A stretch of DNA of 64,000 nt from Rotaria macrura (GCA_900239685.1 OENT01000367.1:62001-126000); one strand, 5' to 3'. Positions 11,850 through 25,976 are shown, numbered from the stretch's first letter. Made by a program: numbers and translations. The notes: generated from the letters alone by a model not told the origin.

Positions 11850-13201
11850 AATAAATCAATTTTCACTCTATTATCGAATGCATACTTTCATAATATGTAG
11901 ATGGTTAAAAATACTACAACCTGCAATAATTAAATTTTAATCATTGTAACCTAAATCTATCAAAAAACTGGTGTTTCATTTCAAGTAAAATATGCAACAT
12001 ATTCAGTGATTTTCATAAAGATAGAATTGGCCTTAAGCCGATATTTTGAAATAATATGTCGGTTGCATTTAATATGCATGAGTAAAACATGAGTTTAGTA
12101 TTATCTGGCATACCTGCGTTGTTTTTTGCCTGTTTTTCACAGTTTCCTATAAGAATTGTCTAAAATAGAGACTGTATATAAGTGCTCAAATAAAATGAAT
12201 GAAAGTTGTTTAATATAATCATCAAAGCAAAGGAAACGTAGTTATGCAAGGACAACATAACATATCAGCAAGCAAAGACATGTATGAAAACAAGCAAGTG
12301 ATCGATAGTGATGATGAGTTAGTAATATCGTTAGTTAAAAATAAAATTACTGGAAAGAAAAAAAGCCAGGATAGTATTAGTCACGCGAAACTGATATGCA
12401 CGGTAAGAATGATCAGGCATGCGTGACAATAATTACTGAACTGTCAGTGAAGGTGAAAATTAAGAATCACCTAGTCAATGAATAAATCTAAAATTTTAAG
12501 CAATAGTCTTATGCTTTATTTTTCATGTTCATAACATTGTTTATTGATTCTATTTATTAAACGTTAGTGTTTGTAGGAGATAATCCGAACAAGGCTATAA
12601 GTTATGATCTGTTGAAAAATGTCAATGAAACGCTACAGCAAATGAAAAAATGTGTCGTATCCCAAAGTATGGCAATAATTGCACGATAGAAGGATTCAGT
12701 AATCTTACATCATCTGTCGGCTTTTGATGTGCATTGAAAAACACCAAGAAGAATAAAGAATATTCGACTGTATACATGTTTGCAAACGTATATGTAAACT
12801 CTAAGCCAGCTCGACCTTTGCTATCGTTAAACATTCTTTGTGGTATTAGATAGAATAGCGAACAAAGAGAATTATCACAATGATATGTGGAACTTTTACA
12901 TCGTAGATATAATACCTGACATGATCTTTTCAATGTCACCCTCCGAGTAAATCTTGCCTAGTAAATTCTTTTCTTCTTTCTTATGTGACAATTGAACAAA
13001 ACATAAATGACTTTTACTATTTAGTTCAATTCGTAATCGATACAACATACTATCAATTCGAGAGTTGACAGACGAAGACGAAGAAGAAGAAGGGAAGAAG
13101 AAGAAGAAGCAGACGAAAAAAGGGATAGGTGATCTTTTTTCTTTCTTTTATATACGCATTGCTCATTCTTTTCCTCTTTGTGTCTCTTATCAATTTTTCT
13201 T

Positions 13202-13233
<32 letters not shown>

Positions 13234-13521
13234 CACGCCGGACATTGGAGCTCCCTCGCCTCTCTTCACAATTAAGATCGAGTGTAAAACAAACAATCAT
13301 AAATACACACAAAGTCGAGCGAACATACGAAGAAGACAAAGAGAAAGACAGAGAGGGACACAAAGCATATTCGCGTGTAAAGAGGGAAATTCGAGCAATT
13401 GAATCCGCACACACAACAACTTGATTAGGCCGCTGTCGCCGGTCGTCGTCGCCATCATTATTTTGCTTTTTTTTTGTTTTTTTGTTTTTTTTTGTATTGA
13501 TTAATTAAATATCGTCGAACA
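11850..13521. other. Divergent promoter region upstream of the CBM14 mucin gene
   Basis: About 1.7 kb between two divergent genes. Open frames here are short and show no recognisable protein. Positions 13060-13420 are purine/pyrimidine-strand-biased (GAAGAAGAAG runs, then CTTTCTTTT) and include an (AT)n tract. This probably contains the core promoter and 5' UTR of the downstream chitin-binding gene. Confidence 0.5.
13207..13233. repeat. (AT)13 microsatellite
   Basis: Uninterrupted alternating AT for 27 bases about 290 bp before the CBM14 gene start codon. Confidence 0.95.
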
Positions 13522-16500
13522 ATGCTGCAATGGCGGTATTATTCTTCTTACGCCATCGTTTTACATCTAATTACACGTAGGTTCTTCTTCTTCTTCTTTT
13601 TCTTTTTTTATAAAATTATGTATTGATTTTCAAGATTTACTTAATGCTCAACATCATTCAGTTTATATTCCTAATTATCTTCAAGCATTTGATTATCCAA
13701 ATGCTGATGATATAACAGCTTCACATCAACAAATTGAACAATCTGATGATCGATTCAATGATGGTTTTGATCCGTTTCAATTTGATATATTTCAAACAAC
13801 AACAGCTCAACCGCCGTCTATTTCATATGTGTTGGAGACATCAACAGTTAATATTGATTTAACTACTGATGATCCAATAATAAATGCAACATCAACAATA
13901 TTAACTTCTTCAGATTCAATCTTAACAACAACAGAATTAAATTCAACATTATTCAATTCAACAGACATAATAACTGAATTCATGACAACAGCAGAAAACA
14001 GTACTCATTCATTTCTATCAACCGAGACGATATCATTGAATAATGAAACCTTACATTCGAGTGAAATGATTCAATCGTCTACTGATATCAATCTATTATT
14101 ATTATCAACACTAAACTATGCAATCGACAATGAATCCCTATCAACACACGAGCCAACGAATGAGAATATCGAGAATATTTTTAATGATACAACAACGATT
14201 GGAGCATTTTTAAAGAATAATAGTGACATAATTATTAATCTATTAAATCGAACTTATCCTCACGGTAAAAATTTATTCCATGATAAATCGTATGATATTT
14301 ATAATACGACAGTCGAAGAAGCAGCACGACATTTATCAGATAGAAAAACGATGCAATCATTAATTCATTTACTTCCACCCAATTTATGGTCACAATTACA
14401 GAATAATTTCTCAAATATTAATTTGAATCAAACTAAATATATGCAACCATCATTACCTGATCCTGTTATACTTGCCGAAGCTGCTGCACAAGCTGGTTTA
14501 CCTGGTCCAGGTCCATATCCAATACCTGATCATCTTTGGCGTCAAAATCCCAATTATTATCGAAATCCTTCACAAATAAGCAATATTCCAATAAACAAAC
14601 CGACAACGTCTTGTAAGTTCAATTCTCCTCTAGCAACAATTTACTCTTTTTTTTCTGTACTCTACACGAACTCGTTTCATTTTAAGCTTCAGCAATAAGA
14701 TCAACGGCAAGACTACAACGACCGTCTCCATCGCATATATTTTTTAAAATACCAAACACACAAATACCTTTTCACACAAGATCAATGACAACAAAGCCAG
14801 CCAGTACTTTTCGACTACTTCACAGGCTGAATGAAAATCGGCCAGGACCATTTATACCTGTTAAACGTCTACCATCGACAACTGCACGATCACCATTGCC
14901 AAATGCTAATATTCAATCATTACTTGCACAAATTGGTTTTACATGTCCATCAGGTGTGACTGGTATTCGTTTTCCTGACCAACGCTTATGTAATATGTAT
15001 TTTACATGTACACAATCTGGTTTACCTGAACCATCTCTTTGTCCAGATGGTTATCTTTTCTCTGACATATCACGTGATTGTGAATTTGCATCACGAGTTA
15101 ATTGTGGATCACGTTTATCAGCACTGTTCGATGTTGATAATAATAATAATAATAATAATAATGTAGATCGCGATAGTAAAATACTACCTATCATACGAAC
15201 AACTACTACAACGACGACTAGTACTACTACTACGACTAGTACTACTACTACTACTACGACTACGACTACGACTACTACTACTACTACCACCACCACCCCT
15301 ACTACCACCGCCACCACCACCACCACCACCACCACCAAGATGAAAACAACAACAAAAACTACTACTACTACTACTACGACTTCTACTACTAGTACTACTA
15401 CAACAAGAAAGATAACTTCTACAGTGACAACAACTACTACTCGAAGAGCAACTCCGTCAAATTCTTCAATACGGTCAAAAGCAAATATTGTTAATGGAAC
15501 ATTGGAGTGTGTTTTAGGTGCTGATGGTTATTATGAAGATCCATTATATTGTAATGTATATCATCATTGTCTTGCTGGCATTGACTACATTGAACATTGC
15601 CAGAATCAATTAGCTTGGAATGAAAAAAAGAAAATGTGCGATTGGTAAATATTTCAACTTTGTTAGTAAAACAATGGTTTAAAATATCATGATTTCATTT
15701 TTTCCAAGGACTACAAATGTAAATTGTACAAGTAAAACAATGCCTGTTGTTCAAGGTAAAACATCATTTTGTACAAATCGACAAGATGGCCGTTATGGAT
15801 CGGAAACTTATTGTAATGCATTTCATCATTGTATTGGTGGTACTGATCATATTGTACGATGTACTGGTGAACTACAATGGGATGATAGAAAAAAAGAATG
15901 TGGTTGGGAATCGTCTATTCGTTGTGGTCCACCAAAAAAAATGTTACCCAGCGAAAATAAATTCAATTCAACATTCTGTACAGGAAGAACTGACGGGTAT
16001 GTAAAGAAAGAATTACGAATAGAATTATAAGGATTGAATCTTTTTCTACATAAAGCATCTTGATCATAAAAATAGATTTATTGTTAAGTAAAAAGTATCA
16101 TAGTGGTATTTGAATGAAAGTGAATGATTTTTAAAAAGTTCTCTTTATATTCGATCGTGTTCAATCAATGTTTTAATATAGATTTATCAGATAAAACTTG
16201 TAGATGTTCTTTGTTATAAGAGATGTCAGTCAATGTTTAAGATCAGAGTGAAATAGTTTTCGATTTTTCCTATCTTATCTTAGTTGTGTAAAATACGAAT
16301 TCATCTATTAACTCGTTGATAATGTTGCTTTTGAACGAAAGACGACATCGTTAGTTCATTTAGTTATACGATTATGAATATAATGTTTTGTTAATCTGAT
16401 TTATAAATTGATGTTGTTTATTTTATAACTTATTTCAATCGAATAGATCGTATTCACATGAAGAATATTGCAATGTTTATCATGTATGTGAATCGGGTGC

Positions 16501-19500
16501 TGATAATATGCGACAATGTCCGCATCAATTGTTTTGGGATAATGAACAACAGAAATGTGAATGGTCAAATAATGTTCGTTGTACTGGACGAACACTTGTA
16601 GCGCTTTCAATGGAGTCTAGTCTATTTTGTATGGAAAAAATCGATGGATTTTACATTGATCCAATCTGTAAATCTTCTTCATATGATTGTTTTTTTTTCT
16701 CTAATTTATTCGTTTGTTTTTTCTTTCACTATAGATTGTAACGTTTATCATCAATGTATGGCTGATATTGATGTAAAATTACGTTGTCCCGAACGTTTGG
16801 TATTTAATGAAACATTAAAGCGCTGCGATTGGCCCGAAACAACAATATGTAAAGGTGGAAATATATTACTCGAAGGTGAAGTTAATAATGGATTTTGTAC
16901 AGACAAAGTAAGAAGAAAATGAAAAGTGTTTCAGAAGATTTCTTTCATTTACATGAAAATTTTCTTGATTGTGTTCAGCCTAATGGAAATTTTCCGCACG
17001 AACAATATTGTAATCGTTATTATATATGTCAAAATGGAAAAGATGTTGTATTTACATGTCAAAATAATCTACGGTATTCAGCTGAGAAAAATGAATGTGA
17101 TTGGGCTATCAATGTCGATTGTAATAGTAAACCAGATTATATGTGGGAAGGTATCAAAGAAAATTTTTGCAAACGTTTAGTATGTATTTATTTCGTTTGA
17201 AGTATTTTACATTTCATAATAGTTGAACGTTTTCCTTTCTTTTGTTACATATCTATATATATATATAGCCCGATGGAAACTATCCAGATATAAGATTTTG
17301 TAATATATTTCATCAATGTCAAGCAGCTATGGATTACCCAAAGCGATGTCCAAATCGACTTATGTTCAATGAAGAAACAAAAGAATGTGATTGGGAAGAC
17401 AGAGTTGATTGTAAAGGGCGTGAAAAATTGATAGGTTTGTTTTTTATAATATTTTTAATTAGAAGAAAAAATATTTTCCAATTTAGATACGGAAGGGCTT
17501 GACGACGAAGTACGTCCAGGTACCAATAATACTCGAGGACGTTCAACGAAATTTTGTATGGTTAAACAAAATGGTGACTATGCTGATTCATATTATTGTA
17601 ATGTTTATCATAATTGTCATGGTGGTTTTGACACAATACAATATTGTACAAGAGGTTTAGTAAGTTTTAAAAAAAGCATACTACGAATTTGTCTTCGTCA
17701 ATGATCAACGTACATTTTCTCCTAGGAAAATCATTATTCGTTTTGTACAACAGTGTGATCTATGAAAAAATTTGAAACATAAGATTTTCATATTGAAAAA
17801 TTCAGAAAAAGAATTCGGCTCGATTTTTTTACAAGTGAAATGATTTTTGATGTTCGATAAAAGATTTTCATGGTTATATATAAATTATGGTTGGAGCACG
17901 AACAAAGAAACGACAACCCTTCCTAACAATCAAGTAATTTGTCTAAGTTGAGAAAATGTTCCACGGATAAGCAAAATACACTAAGTTTGATAGTGTAAAT
18001 AGATTTTCATTGATCAATCATAGTAGATGTTTAAAAAAAAGTATAAAGGTTTAAGTTGCTCAGAAACTCTATTCATATAAAACAAGTAATTCCTGTTGTC
18101 TTCGAAAGTTACGGTTGCACATGAAATTCTCTATTCGAATGACTATTTCGATTCATCATAGTATTTATAATTGTGGAAACGAGTCAAACATAAATATGCT
18201 CGTCCAGTTTTACTAGTCATTATACGGAAAAGAAATAACGATCTATGGCATTAAGCGTTAAACAGCAACATAAAATTGAAAACTAGATATTCATACAATA
18301 CTTTGAAATTCTTCATCTTTCTTGACATGTAATCTAATTCTTGAAGATGAATATTAAACATTTTTTTTTGTTTTTCACTAACACTAATTGTTTTAAGACT
18401 TTGCACCACTATATGTATATCTGTATATTAACAAGACGGAAAACGAGAGACAATTGTCAAAATTATATTTTGCATTAAAATTCCACTCTGGTCTATCGAT
18501 GAACCGAATAGCGAATATAACACTATCTGTTAAACTCAATCTTGTTATGAACATAGTTAACCAAGAATATTTTTTGATTGATCAGGTTTGGCGTCAAGAA
18601 ACGGAAACGATTGGTCGATGTGATTGGCCTAAAGAACGAACACAGGATGGTGCCGATTGTAATGGAAAAGCTTTGTAAGATAAATCAATAATAATAGAAA
18701 TATCTATAAAATTGGAATATTGCTTTGCTTCTTGTTGATGTTTTCTATAGATTTTTTGTCGAAAAACTAGCTGAAACTGATATATTATCAAATTTACGTT
18801 CAGAAGTTTGCATGACTAGAGGTGCAGGCCTCTTTGAACATCAACGTTATTGTGACCTTTATCTACAATGTAATGAACAAGGTGTTGGTGTAACCATGGA
18901 ATGTAGTCGTATGTAGAATTATCTTTGATCAAAATCAATAATTTGTATTCATGATTTGTTTCATTTTTCTTTTATTATTAAAGCTGGTCTTGTTTTCAAT
19001 GAAAAGAAAAAAGAATGTGATTATCAGGCAGATGCCAATGATCAAACGAAAGGTACATTATGTTTAACGCCACGAAGTTTTCTACGATCGAAACCAAAAT
19101 CTGAACAAGCATCAATACTATTCGAAGGTGTTGATGCTACAGGACAATTTCCGTAAGATTATAAAACGAATAGATTTTTTAAATGTATATCGATAATCTT
19201 TTGCCTTAATTTTTAAGAACACGGTTTGATTGTTTAAATAAAGATCAACAAAATCTGTTTGCTGATCTAGATTGGTGTAATATTTATCATGTATGTATTG
19301 GAAATCGTGATAATATATTTTTATGTCCACCGGGTACAATATTCAATGATATCAAACAAGGCTGTATGGATCGTTTCGATGGAAACAATTGTAATAGTTC
19401 ACGTTCCTATTATAAACCATTAGGAAAACGGCAAAAACGAATTGAATCATCATTATTTCCGAGAAGAGTGACGCCAAATAATATTCCTCTGTCCAATATA

Positions 19501-19689
19501 AAACCAGTAGCATTTAATAATTACAATCAACGAATACCATATGAATGGAGAAAACCAGAAAGATCGAGACAGGTAATGCTTTTTGTTTTTTATTCAAAGC
19601 GATTATTATGTATCAATTACTTTTTAATTTTAACTTACTTATAGTTCGATGAGAATGTTTTTGATTGGCGAAGATATCGCGATTATTAA
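13522..19689 (+). CDS. Secreted chitin-binding mucin with ten CBM14 (peritrophin-A) domains
   Basis: Fourteen exons keep one frame: 13522-13576, 13635-14612, 14687-15644, 15709-15996, 16447-16667, 16735-16907, 16979-17179, 17269-17434, 17487-17659, 18586-18674, 18751-18908, 18984-19152, 19218-19572 and 19645-19689. The product is about 1,290 residues. It opens with a short hydrophobic signal-like segment (YYSSYAIVLHLIT). A 300-residue Ser/Thr/Asn-rich mucin-like stretch follows, then the first CBM14 domain, a Thr-rich tract, and nine more CBM14 domains. Each has six cysteines, with cores such as YCNVYHHC and closing CDW..NVDC. These domains bind chitin in peritrophic matrix, cuticle or egg-shell proteins. 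The C-terminal tail is basic. Introns often fall within domains near CDW or FC..DG. The ninth domain is shorter and less typical. No membrane segment is seen, so secretion to an extracellular chitinous layer is likely. Confidence 0.9.
15139..15405 (+). repeat. In-frame low-complexity tracts: (AAT)8 and a Thr-codon array
   Basis: Inside the CBM14 mucin coding exon. 15139-15162 is eight AAT codons (poly-Asn). 15199-15405 is almost entirely ACN codons, mixing ACT, ACC and ACG, with one short Lys/Met interruption (AAGATGAAA). It encodes about 60 Thr residues, a likely O-glycosylated spacer between the first and second CBM14 domains. Confidence 0.9.
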
Positions 19690-22600
19690 TTATTATTCTA
19701 TTGCACAAAAGAAAACGAATGAAACGATTTTTATTAACAATTTATTTCTTCTTTTTTGCTTGTTTTTATGTAGTTCTTCCGGCTTTACCATCACCTACAC
19801 GTGAATAAACCGAAACAGTTTTTTTTGTTTTCCTTTCATTATAAACAGACCGAAAAAAAAAAGAACAGCAAAGAATATGAACAAAACTAAAACCATGCTA
19901 ATATTCACTGTTTACACTTCGTTTATTCTCATAAGTGACATCATAAAAATATCTTACGAACATATATTCATCAACAAACACTATTTCATCACGTACTATA
20001 CATTGTTCATACATAATGTTTTTCAAATCTGAATATAAATCATTGGTACATACATTTATAAACTAAATTTAAGTAGATCATTGCAACATTGCTATGAAAT
20101 AGAACAATGAGAGCTCAACCAAAGTGACCAACTGTTGCCTTAAAATTCATGAACTTCGAGAGTTTCCATAACAAAAAGATGAAAAACTGACATATCCTTT
20201 GATGTTTCTGAAATGCATACATTCAATATTACATTTTAATCAAAATCATCTAAACAATGAACACTTTTACAATCAAGAGCAAGCGTTTAATGTCATATAT
20301 TGGACACTGTACGATAGTTCTTCTCAAGACTAACGAAACTCGTAACTGACTGACTAATCATCGAGTGAGAGTGAACAGTAAACATTTGACATAAATGTTG
20401 AACAAAATTTGATTGATATAAAACTATTATCATCCTGGAAAAATATAATCTTGATAATTCAAACACGTTTCTGTATTATTAAGTTACTACCGTATCAGCA
20501 GATGAAAAAGTATGTCGTTATCGATCAAGTTTACATACTCATAACTACGCCTCAATTATTGTGTAGTGTCATACGAAAGGATAGAAACGTTTATCATAGT
20601 GCTTTACTATCCAGTCATACTGATGGTTCATAGTATTAAACCAAGATTTAGTTTTGTTTGTGTCAATATTCTTGAGATTTCTTGTCTATTTTACTCTAAC
20701 TGAGATAGATGTACATGTATGTCTACAGAGCTTGTCGAATTTAGATTTGAGAATTGGTCAAACACCATCCTATCATTTAACGAAATATTCATCAATTTTA
20801 TTCTAATTCTACCGTTCTGAATGACCGAATTCGTCTCTAAGTCTGACTGAATCTCGAAATTTTTCGATTCTTTGCATTCTATTGATCATATCTAATGATA
20901 CAATCAGATTTTTTTCATCCGATTGACTTTAAATTGATAATTTAAATTAAGTTGGATATTAAATAAATATTATTTTTGTCGTATGTCCGTGAAAGATATG
21001 TGTGAGTAATAGTTTACGTTTCGATTAAGAGAAAACTCAAATATATATATATCAGGTTTACACACACAAAAAAGCTTTTTTGTTATTAATGATGTGTGAT
21101 TATTTCTATCAATGTGAAGCAAACTATCGTCTGCTTCACAGATTAAAAACTTGCCTAAAAGTAGATTTGCTTAGTTTGAGCAACTATTGAACAATATAAA
21201 TTGACATGAAATTTTTCTCGATGTTTTATTAAATTCGAGATATTCAAGTTTGATGTATCAGAAGGATTTATTTTACTAAAAGACATTGCACCCAGTTTTT
21301 TTCTTCTTGAGTTGAAACTTAAAGTATCACAAATGAATTGTTCTTGACAAACGTTTTTGTTTTGGTGAGAAAGTGTGTTCATGCATATCAATAACTTGAC
21401 GATACATTTTGATTTGTATTTTTTTGTTGACAGTCAAAGATAGCATTGAAAAATGGTGACAGTAACAAAGCGGCCCTGTCAGTTGCATTATGCAAAATAT
21501 TCTTCAATAGACTCGTTACGCTACATAAATCACATGTAAAGTAGAGCGTAGACAAAATACAATAAATGATATTCAAGGATAGTTTTGTGTGAGAAAAATA
21601 AAGTATTTGAAAATCAATGTTCGTATTATCTTCTTGATTTCTATTCGTCAAATAAATGGAATGCAGAAAAGTTTCTTCGAAGTATAAGTAGGAAATTGTA
21701 CTGCTTTTAATTACGTCCTCGAAATACAGGGTTTTATTAAAATTTCAAATAACGTTTTTGAAGAATTCATTCAAGGTATAGACTGCAAGGTTTAGTTTAT
21801 TAGCTTGAGAAAGTTTTGCTGGATTAATATCTTCAACGCTTAACTGAAAAGATGATTTTCATGCACAAGGTTAGTATTTGTATTGCTTCGAATCGAAAGA
21901 AACTCAAATTCGATGCAATCTAATTATATATGGCAGTACAATTTGTAAAGCGAATCTCTTGGTGAATTAATTCATGGAATTCTTATTAACGATGATGTTG
22001 CATGCACTTGCAAATAGAAGACGGCTAACTGTATTGAATGATGTTTGAACTTCGAATTAGACTCAAATTGTGTTTAGTATATTTTCAGAGTAAATTTCAT
22101 ATTTTCAATTTCGATGCTAGTAAAAGACAACTATTTATTGCTTTGAACAATATGCTTTTCGATAGAGTTCATCGAACTGTTATCGGCACATAATAAATCA
22201 TATTCAGCATAAAAAACGGGGCTAATTCGTTCTGAAAGAAACACTCGAGTCAATTACCAACCACTTCTACTCAATCAAATTAGTATTTTCATTCAAAGTA
22301 GAAAGCTTCTAGCTAAAATAGTCCAATTTATAGGAATACATTTTAGAATCATCATACTCAATCATAGCACAGAAAAAGGTTTAGTGAGTTCGCACAAGAA
22401 ATAAAACGACCTGTATGCGGTTGCTTACGATCACATATCTTCGCGATAGTTTACAATGAATTATGATCATGTGAAGAGAAATACGCAGCTGAATGGAGAT
22501 CGTAAACGCGAATATTTTTTTTTCAAAACGCTCATATTCTGCCGCATACAGGACGGAAACTTACGATCATAATACGGAGACATACAATTGTTTTGTATTT

Positions 22601-23580
22601 CTTGATATACGGTTATACTTATTCAATCTGGACAATCAGTAATTATTAATACAGATCGAAAGAGAGAATGGCAAGTCTACGCTGAAGAATAATATATACT
22701 GGAAGAATTCAATATCGATGGATTACTAAAAAGTTGTCTAAAATTAATTGAAGACAAAAACGAATACTAGTAACAAAAGTATTTTAACTCTCAATGATTA
22801 AGAGCTTTCTCTCTGAATGAACTGATTAGTAATAGCTATGTTAAACATTTAGTCTGACATTGGTTTTTATTATTCTTCTATTCAGTCATATTATCATAAA
22901 ATTATTTGATGTGTACTATGGCATGCTATGATAATGTAAGATTACATTCCTTCTTTGGCACATACCCAAATGAAACACATTCGTTAAGTATTTTTATATA
23001 AATGTTTGTCTAGATTTGACGACGCGACGTTTTAAGATTATCCGACTCGTATTTGAACAAAGTTAAAGGAATTTAAAAACGTGTCCATACGTGGAATGTA
23101 GAAAAACCATGATTATTGAACGAATTAGTGATTAAGAAAGACAATTGTTTCAAACATATTCAGCCGTATAGAAATGATGAACTTGCTTTTGAAAATTTTA
23201 TCCCTTCGAAAGCAAAATTTAATCAAATATTTTGAAACATTATCGTAAACCGTTTTAATTGAAAGCTCGATATTTATTTCCAATTAGAATGCAAAGAAAT
23301 CCACAGTATTGGTACATTTTAGGCATTAAACGGTAATAAATTTATTGATGATAGAAATATGTATAGTTTTAGAAGGCGTCAATGTTCAAGCGTTTTATTT
23401 ATCATACGAAAATTTTCGCAAATGGAATTGCGAATTTTATCAGTTTCTTTATTTAAAAACTATACAATTCAAGTTGTTTCAACCAACCGTAAAAACAATT
23501 TAAAAAAAACCGATATATGAATGTATCAATTAAATACATGAACAAAGTCAATACATTTCATATATAGTTAATATGAATGA
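19690..23580. other. Gene-poor spacer
   Basis: About 3.9 kb between the convergent CBM14 and caspase genes. No open frame above 90 codons, and none has recognisable content or splice-compatible neighbours. One short inverted repeat at 22410-22552 is listed separately. Otherwise nothing is seen beyond A+T-rich DNA. Confidence 0.6.
22410..22552. repeat. Short inverted repeat with GTAAAC words
   Basis: CCTGTATGCGG at 22410-22420 has its exact reverse complement CCGCATACAGG at 22542-22552. Between them lie GTTTAC (22449) and CGTAAACG (22501), and CTTACGATCA occurs just inside the left end and again just beyond the right end. The word CGTAAAC also fills the blocks near 62.4-62.7 kb and 63.9 kb, so this may be a small relative of those. 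Confidence 0.6.
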
Positions 23581-25976
23581 TTAAACACGATTTTTTACTA
23601 TTATTCGATCGTAGATTTCACTCCAGATAGCCAAAGGTATTGTCAAAGGCTCTTTTTGCTGATCTAACCATGAACCATAACTATCATGTAGACAATAATT
23701 TGAAAATCGGAAATTAGAATCAAATCCTGGTCCAATATATTCAGGATGTTGAATACACATTTGTTGACCGTTATGTTCCATAACAATTTCATCACGTTTA
23801 GTGACAAATTTAGAAGTCCAATCGAGAATAGTCTGAACTGGTAAACTAATAGACAGACACAAAGATGAATCCATAAAAATTAAAAAAGATATGAACTTTT
23901 TGGATTAGATTACATACAAATGACCAAATCGACAGAGATTGATACAGAGTATTTGAATGAAAGAGGATCCTTTGGTTGGACTTCGTTTTGATGCTTCACT
24001 TGCGCTACAAGAATAAGCCACAAGCATTTTCGGTGATAAGTCATCCAACTGTACTTCTTCCCGGCTGATGCAGTGTAGATGTTGGGGCCATAGCAATCGA
24101 CATGCTTGAATAAAAAATAGTCGTGGTTTATCTGCCCAAATTGTTTTACATGATGAATTTGAATAGCGTTTTATAATATCTCGTATAATGACTTCTTTTG
24201 AGTCTGCTGTAAAGAATGAATGTAAAAGTCTAGGAAAAAAATCATCATGAAAGAATAATATAACGTCTAAAAATAAACATTCTTGCAAACAATCTTACCC
24301 ATGAGACATTATAAAAATTACGAGACAGTCGAAGTCTCCGAACTCTTTTTCACTATCAATTATATCGAGGGCTTTCTCGATATCTCTTTTTTTAAAATCA
24401 AATCTACATTGTAATATAGTAAACTTTAATTTATTGAAGATAACTTTAATTAGATCAACATCTTTTTCCGATCCTGCTCGTTGATGTGTATCGATCGAAT
24501 CCGAGGAAAGAAATGCTGTAATATTAATGATTACACATAAACCCTTTTTTGGTACATTCGGTAATGATACTATCTGTGGATGCGGATGAAATGTTGGTAC
24601 TTTCGGAGTTTCTTTGGTAGATGATGATGCTAAAATTAATCATTAAAAAAACAATTTTTTTTTAATTTTCATTTGCGCTCGAGATGTGCAACACGGATAG
24701 ATAATAGAAGAACTAGAAGCGACTCGATGTGAATTTTCAATTAAAATTTTCTCGATCAGTAAATAGTATCTACAGCAGTAGTTCTATTCTCATCCAAGAA
24801 CTATACCGAGTACGAATTGATAATTTAACAAACAAGATAAAACCTATACAAATATCTGTCTTATGTATACCTATACTTTAAACATGGTTCGGTTCCGTCT
24901 TCACTTGCTTTAGAATGAAAATTTTGGAAGGTTATTTTTAACATAAATCTCTAAAATGATCATTCCGGTGAAATTTACTAAACTTTGAGTGCGATCAAGT
25001 TTTCTTTTCAAACACATTACGTTTAATCAGTATTGATTACGATTGGAATAAAAGTACATGCACGTCTTTGATTATTTAAGGAATAGTTAGTTCATTGTTT
25101 CAGTTTTTGATGTAAATTAGCTTTACGAAAAATGCCTAGCAATTGAATTTAACATTAGTTATAGTTTTGGTGTAGGGATACGCTGAGCAGATATGCAAAG
25201 AGACGAAGAAGATGCACATGTTTTTTTAAGTGGTATTTACTCGATGATTTTGTTTGTTCTTGATTTGCAGATGAAAACTTGCTCACAAATGATGACACTT
25301 CATGAGGATCATTTTGATTCAATATAGCATCTGTTTGTATGCAACTATTTCCATTGAAGGATAATTTCTTACAATGCTTTTCAAATGTAATTATAAAATC
25401 TTCATATCTTTTAATGAATATTTGAAAATCTTGCATAGTCTGATGAACAACCAACATATTTCGTGCAAAATATTGGCATTCGATTAATGAAGAAAAAAAT
25501 TTTGAAAAATTTTCACCTGATTTTTCATAGATATCAAGTAGATTCTTAAATGGTTGTCGAATATTCAACAAAAAAGCAATTCGGTTCAACATATCGTCTG
25601 ATATGCAATCATCGACTTTTGCTAATAAATAACAGTATGCTAAATTTAATTCATCATCAATAGAAAACGATATAGACGATTTTAATTGAAGATTATCATC
25701 AGTTATCGTTAATTCAGATAAATACTTTTCTTTAAAATGAATCATGATTGCTAATTGTATTCTTGTTAGATATGTATCATTATATTGTTCGTCGTCATCT
25801 CTATTAGTAGACAACAACTTTTCGAACTTTTGTTTTAAATTAGTTGATAATCTAATTAATTGTGAGCAAGCATCTTGATGATGAAATAATTTTACTAGTA
25901 AATTAACACATTGACTATCAAATTGTCCAAGTGTTGATGCACATTTTTTGATGAAATCTTCCGTTATATCGCGCAT
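23581..25976 (-). CDS. Caspase (clan CD, family C14) with long N-terminal prodomain
   Basis: Four exons: 25976-25241, 24629-24299, 24229-23918 and 23845-23581, all in frame, giving 547 residues. Exons 2-4 form a caspase domain: strand GLCVIINITAF, the arginine-pocket motif QRAGSEKDVDLI, then IMSHG with the catalytic His near residue 355, and KPRLFFIQACR with the catalytic Cys near 399. The p10-like part has VAYSCSASEASKRSP then GSSFIQILC. Oddities: the usual QACRG reads QACRL, and the aromatic residue before the substrate-pocket Arg (SWR type) is replaced by Lys. The N-terminal 245 residues are helical and could hold a death-fold (DED-like) domain, but I cannot show it. An acceptor-like TATAG sits two bases before the ATG. 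It probably acts in apoptosis or innate immunity; the specificity may be altered. Confidence 0.88.

Noticed and set aside
12622-12939. 105-codon minus-strand frame
   Set aside because: No family features and no conserved-looking segments; lies in a divergent promoter region.
13021-13424. Overlapping frames on both strands around the (AT)n tract
   Set aside because: They translate simple-sequence DNA (IYIYIY, SSSS, EEEEGKKKK) and are repeat artefacts.
15051-15338. Minus-strand frame of nearly pure valine
   Set aside because: It is the complement of the Thr-codon tract in the CBM14 mucin and has no independent support.
20409-20633. 74-codon plus-strand frame in the 3.9 kb spacer
   Set aside because: Random-looking composition and no splice-compatible neighbours.
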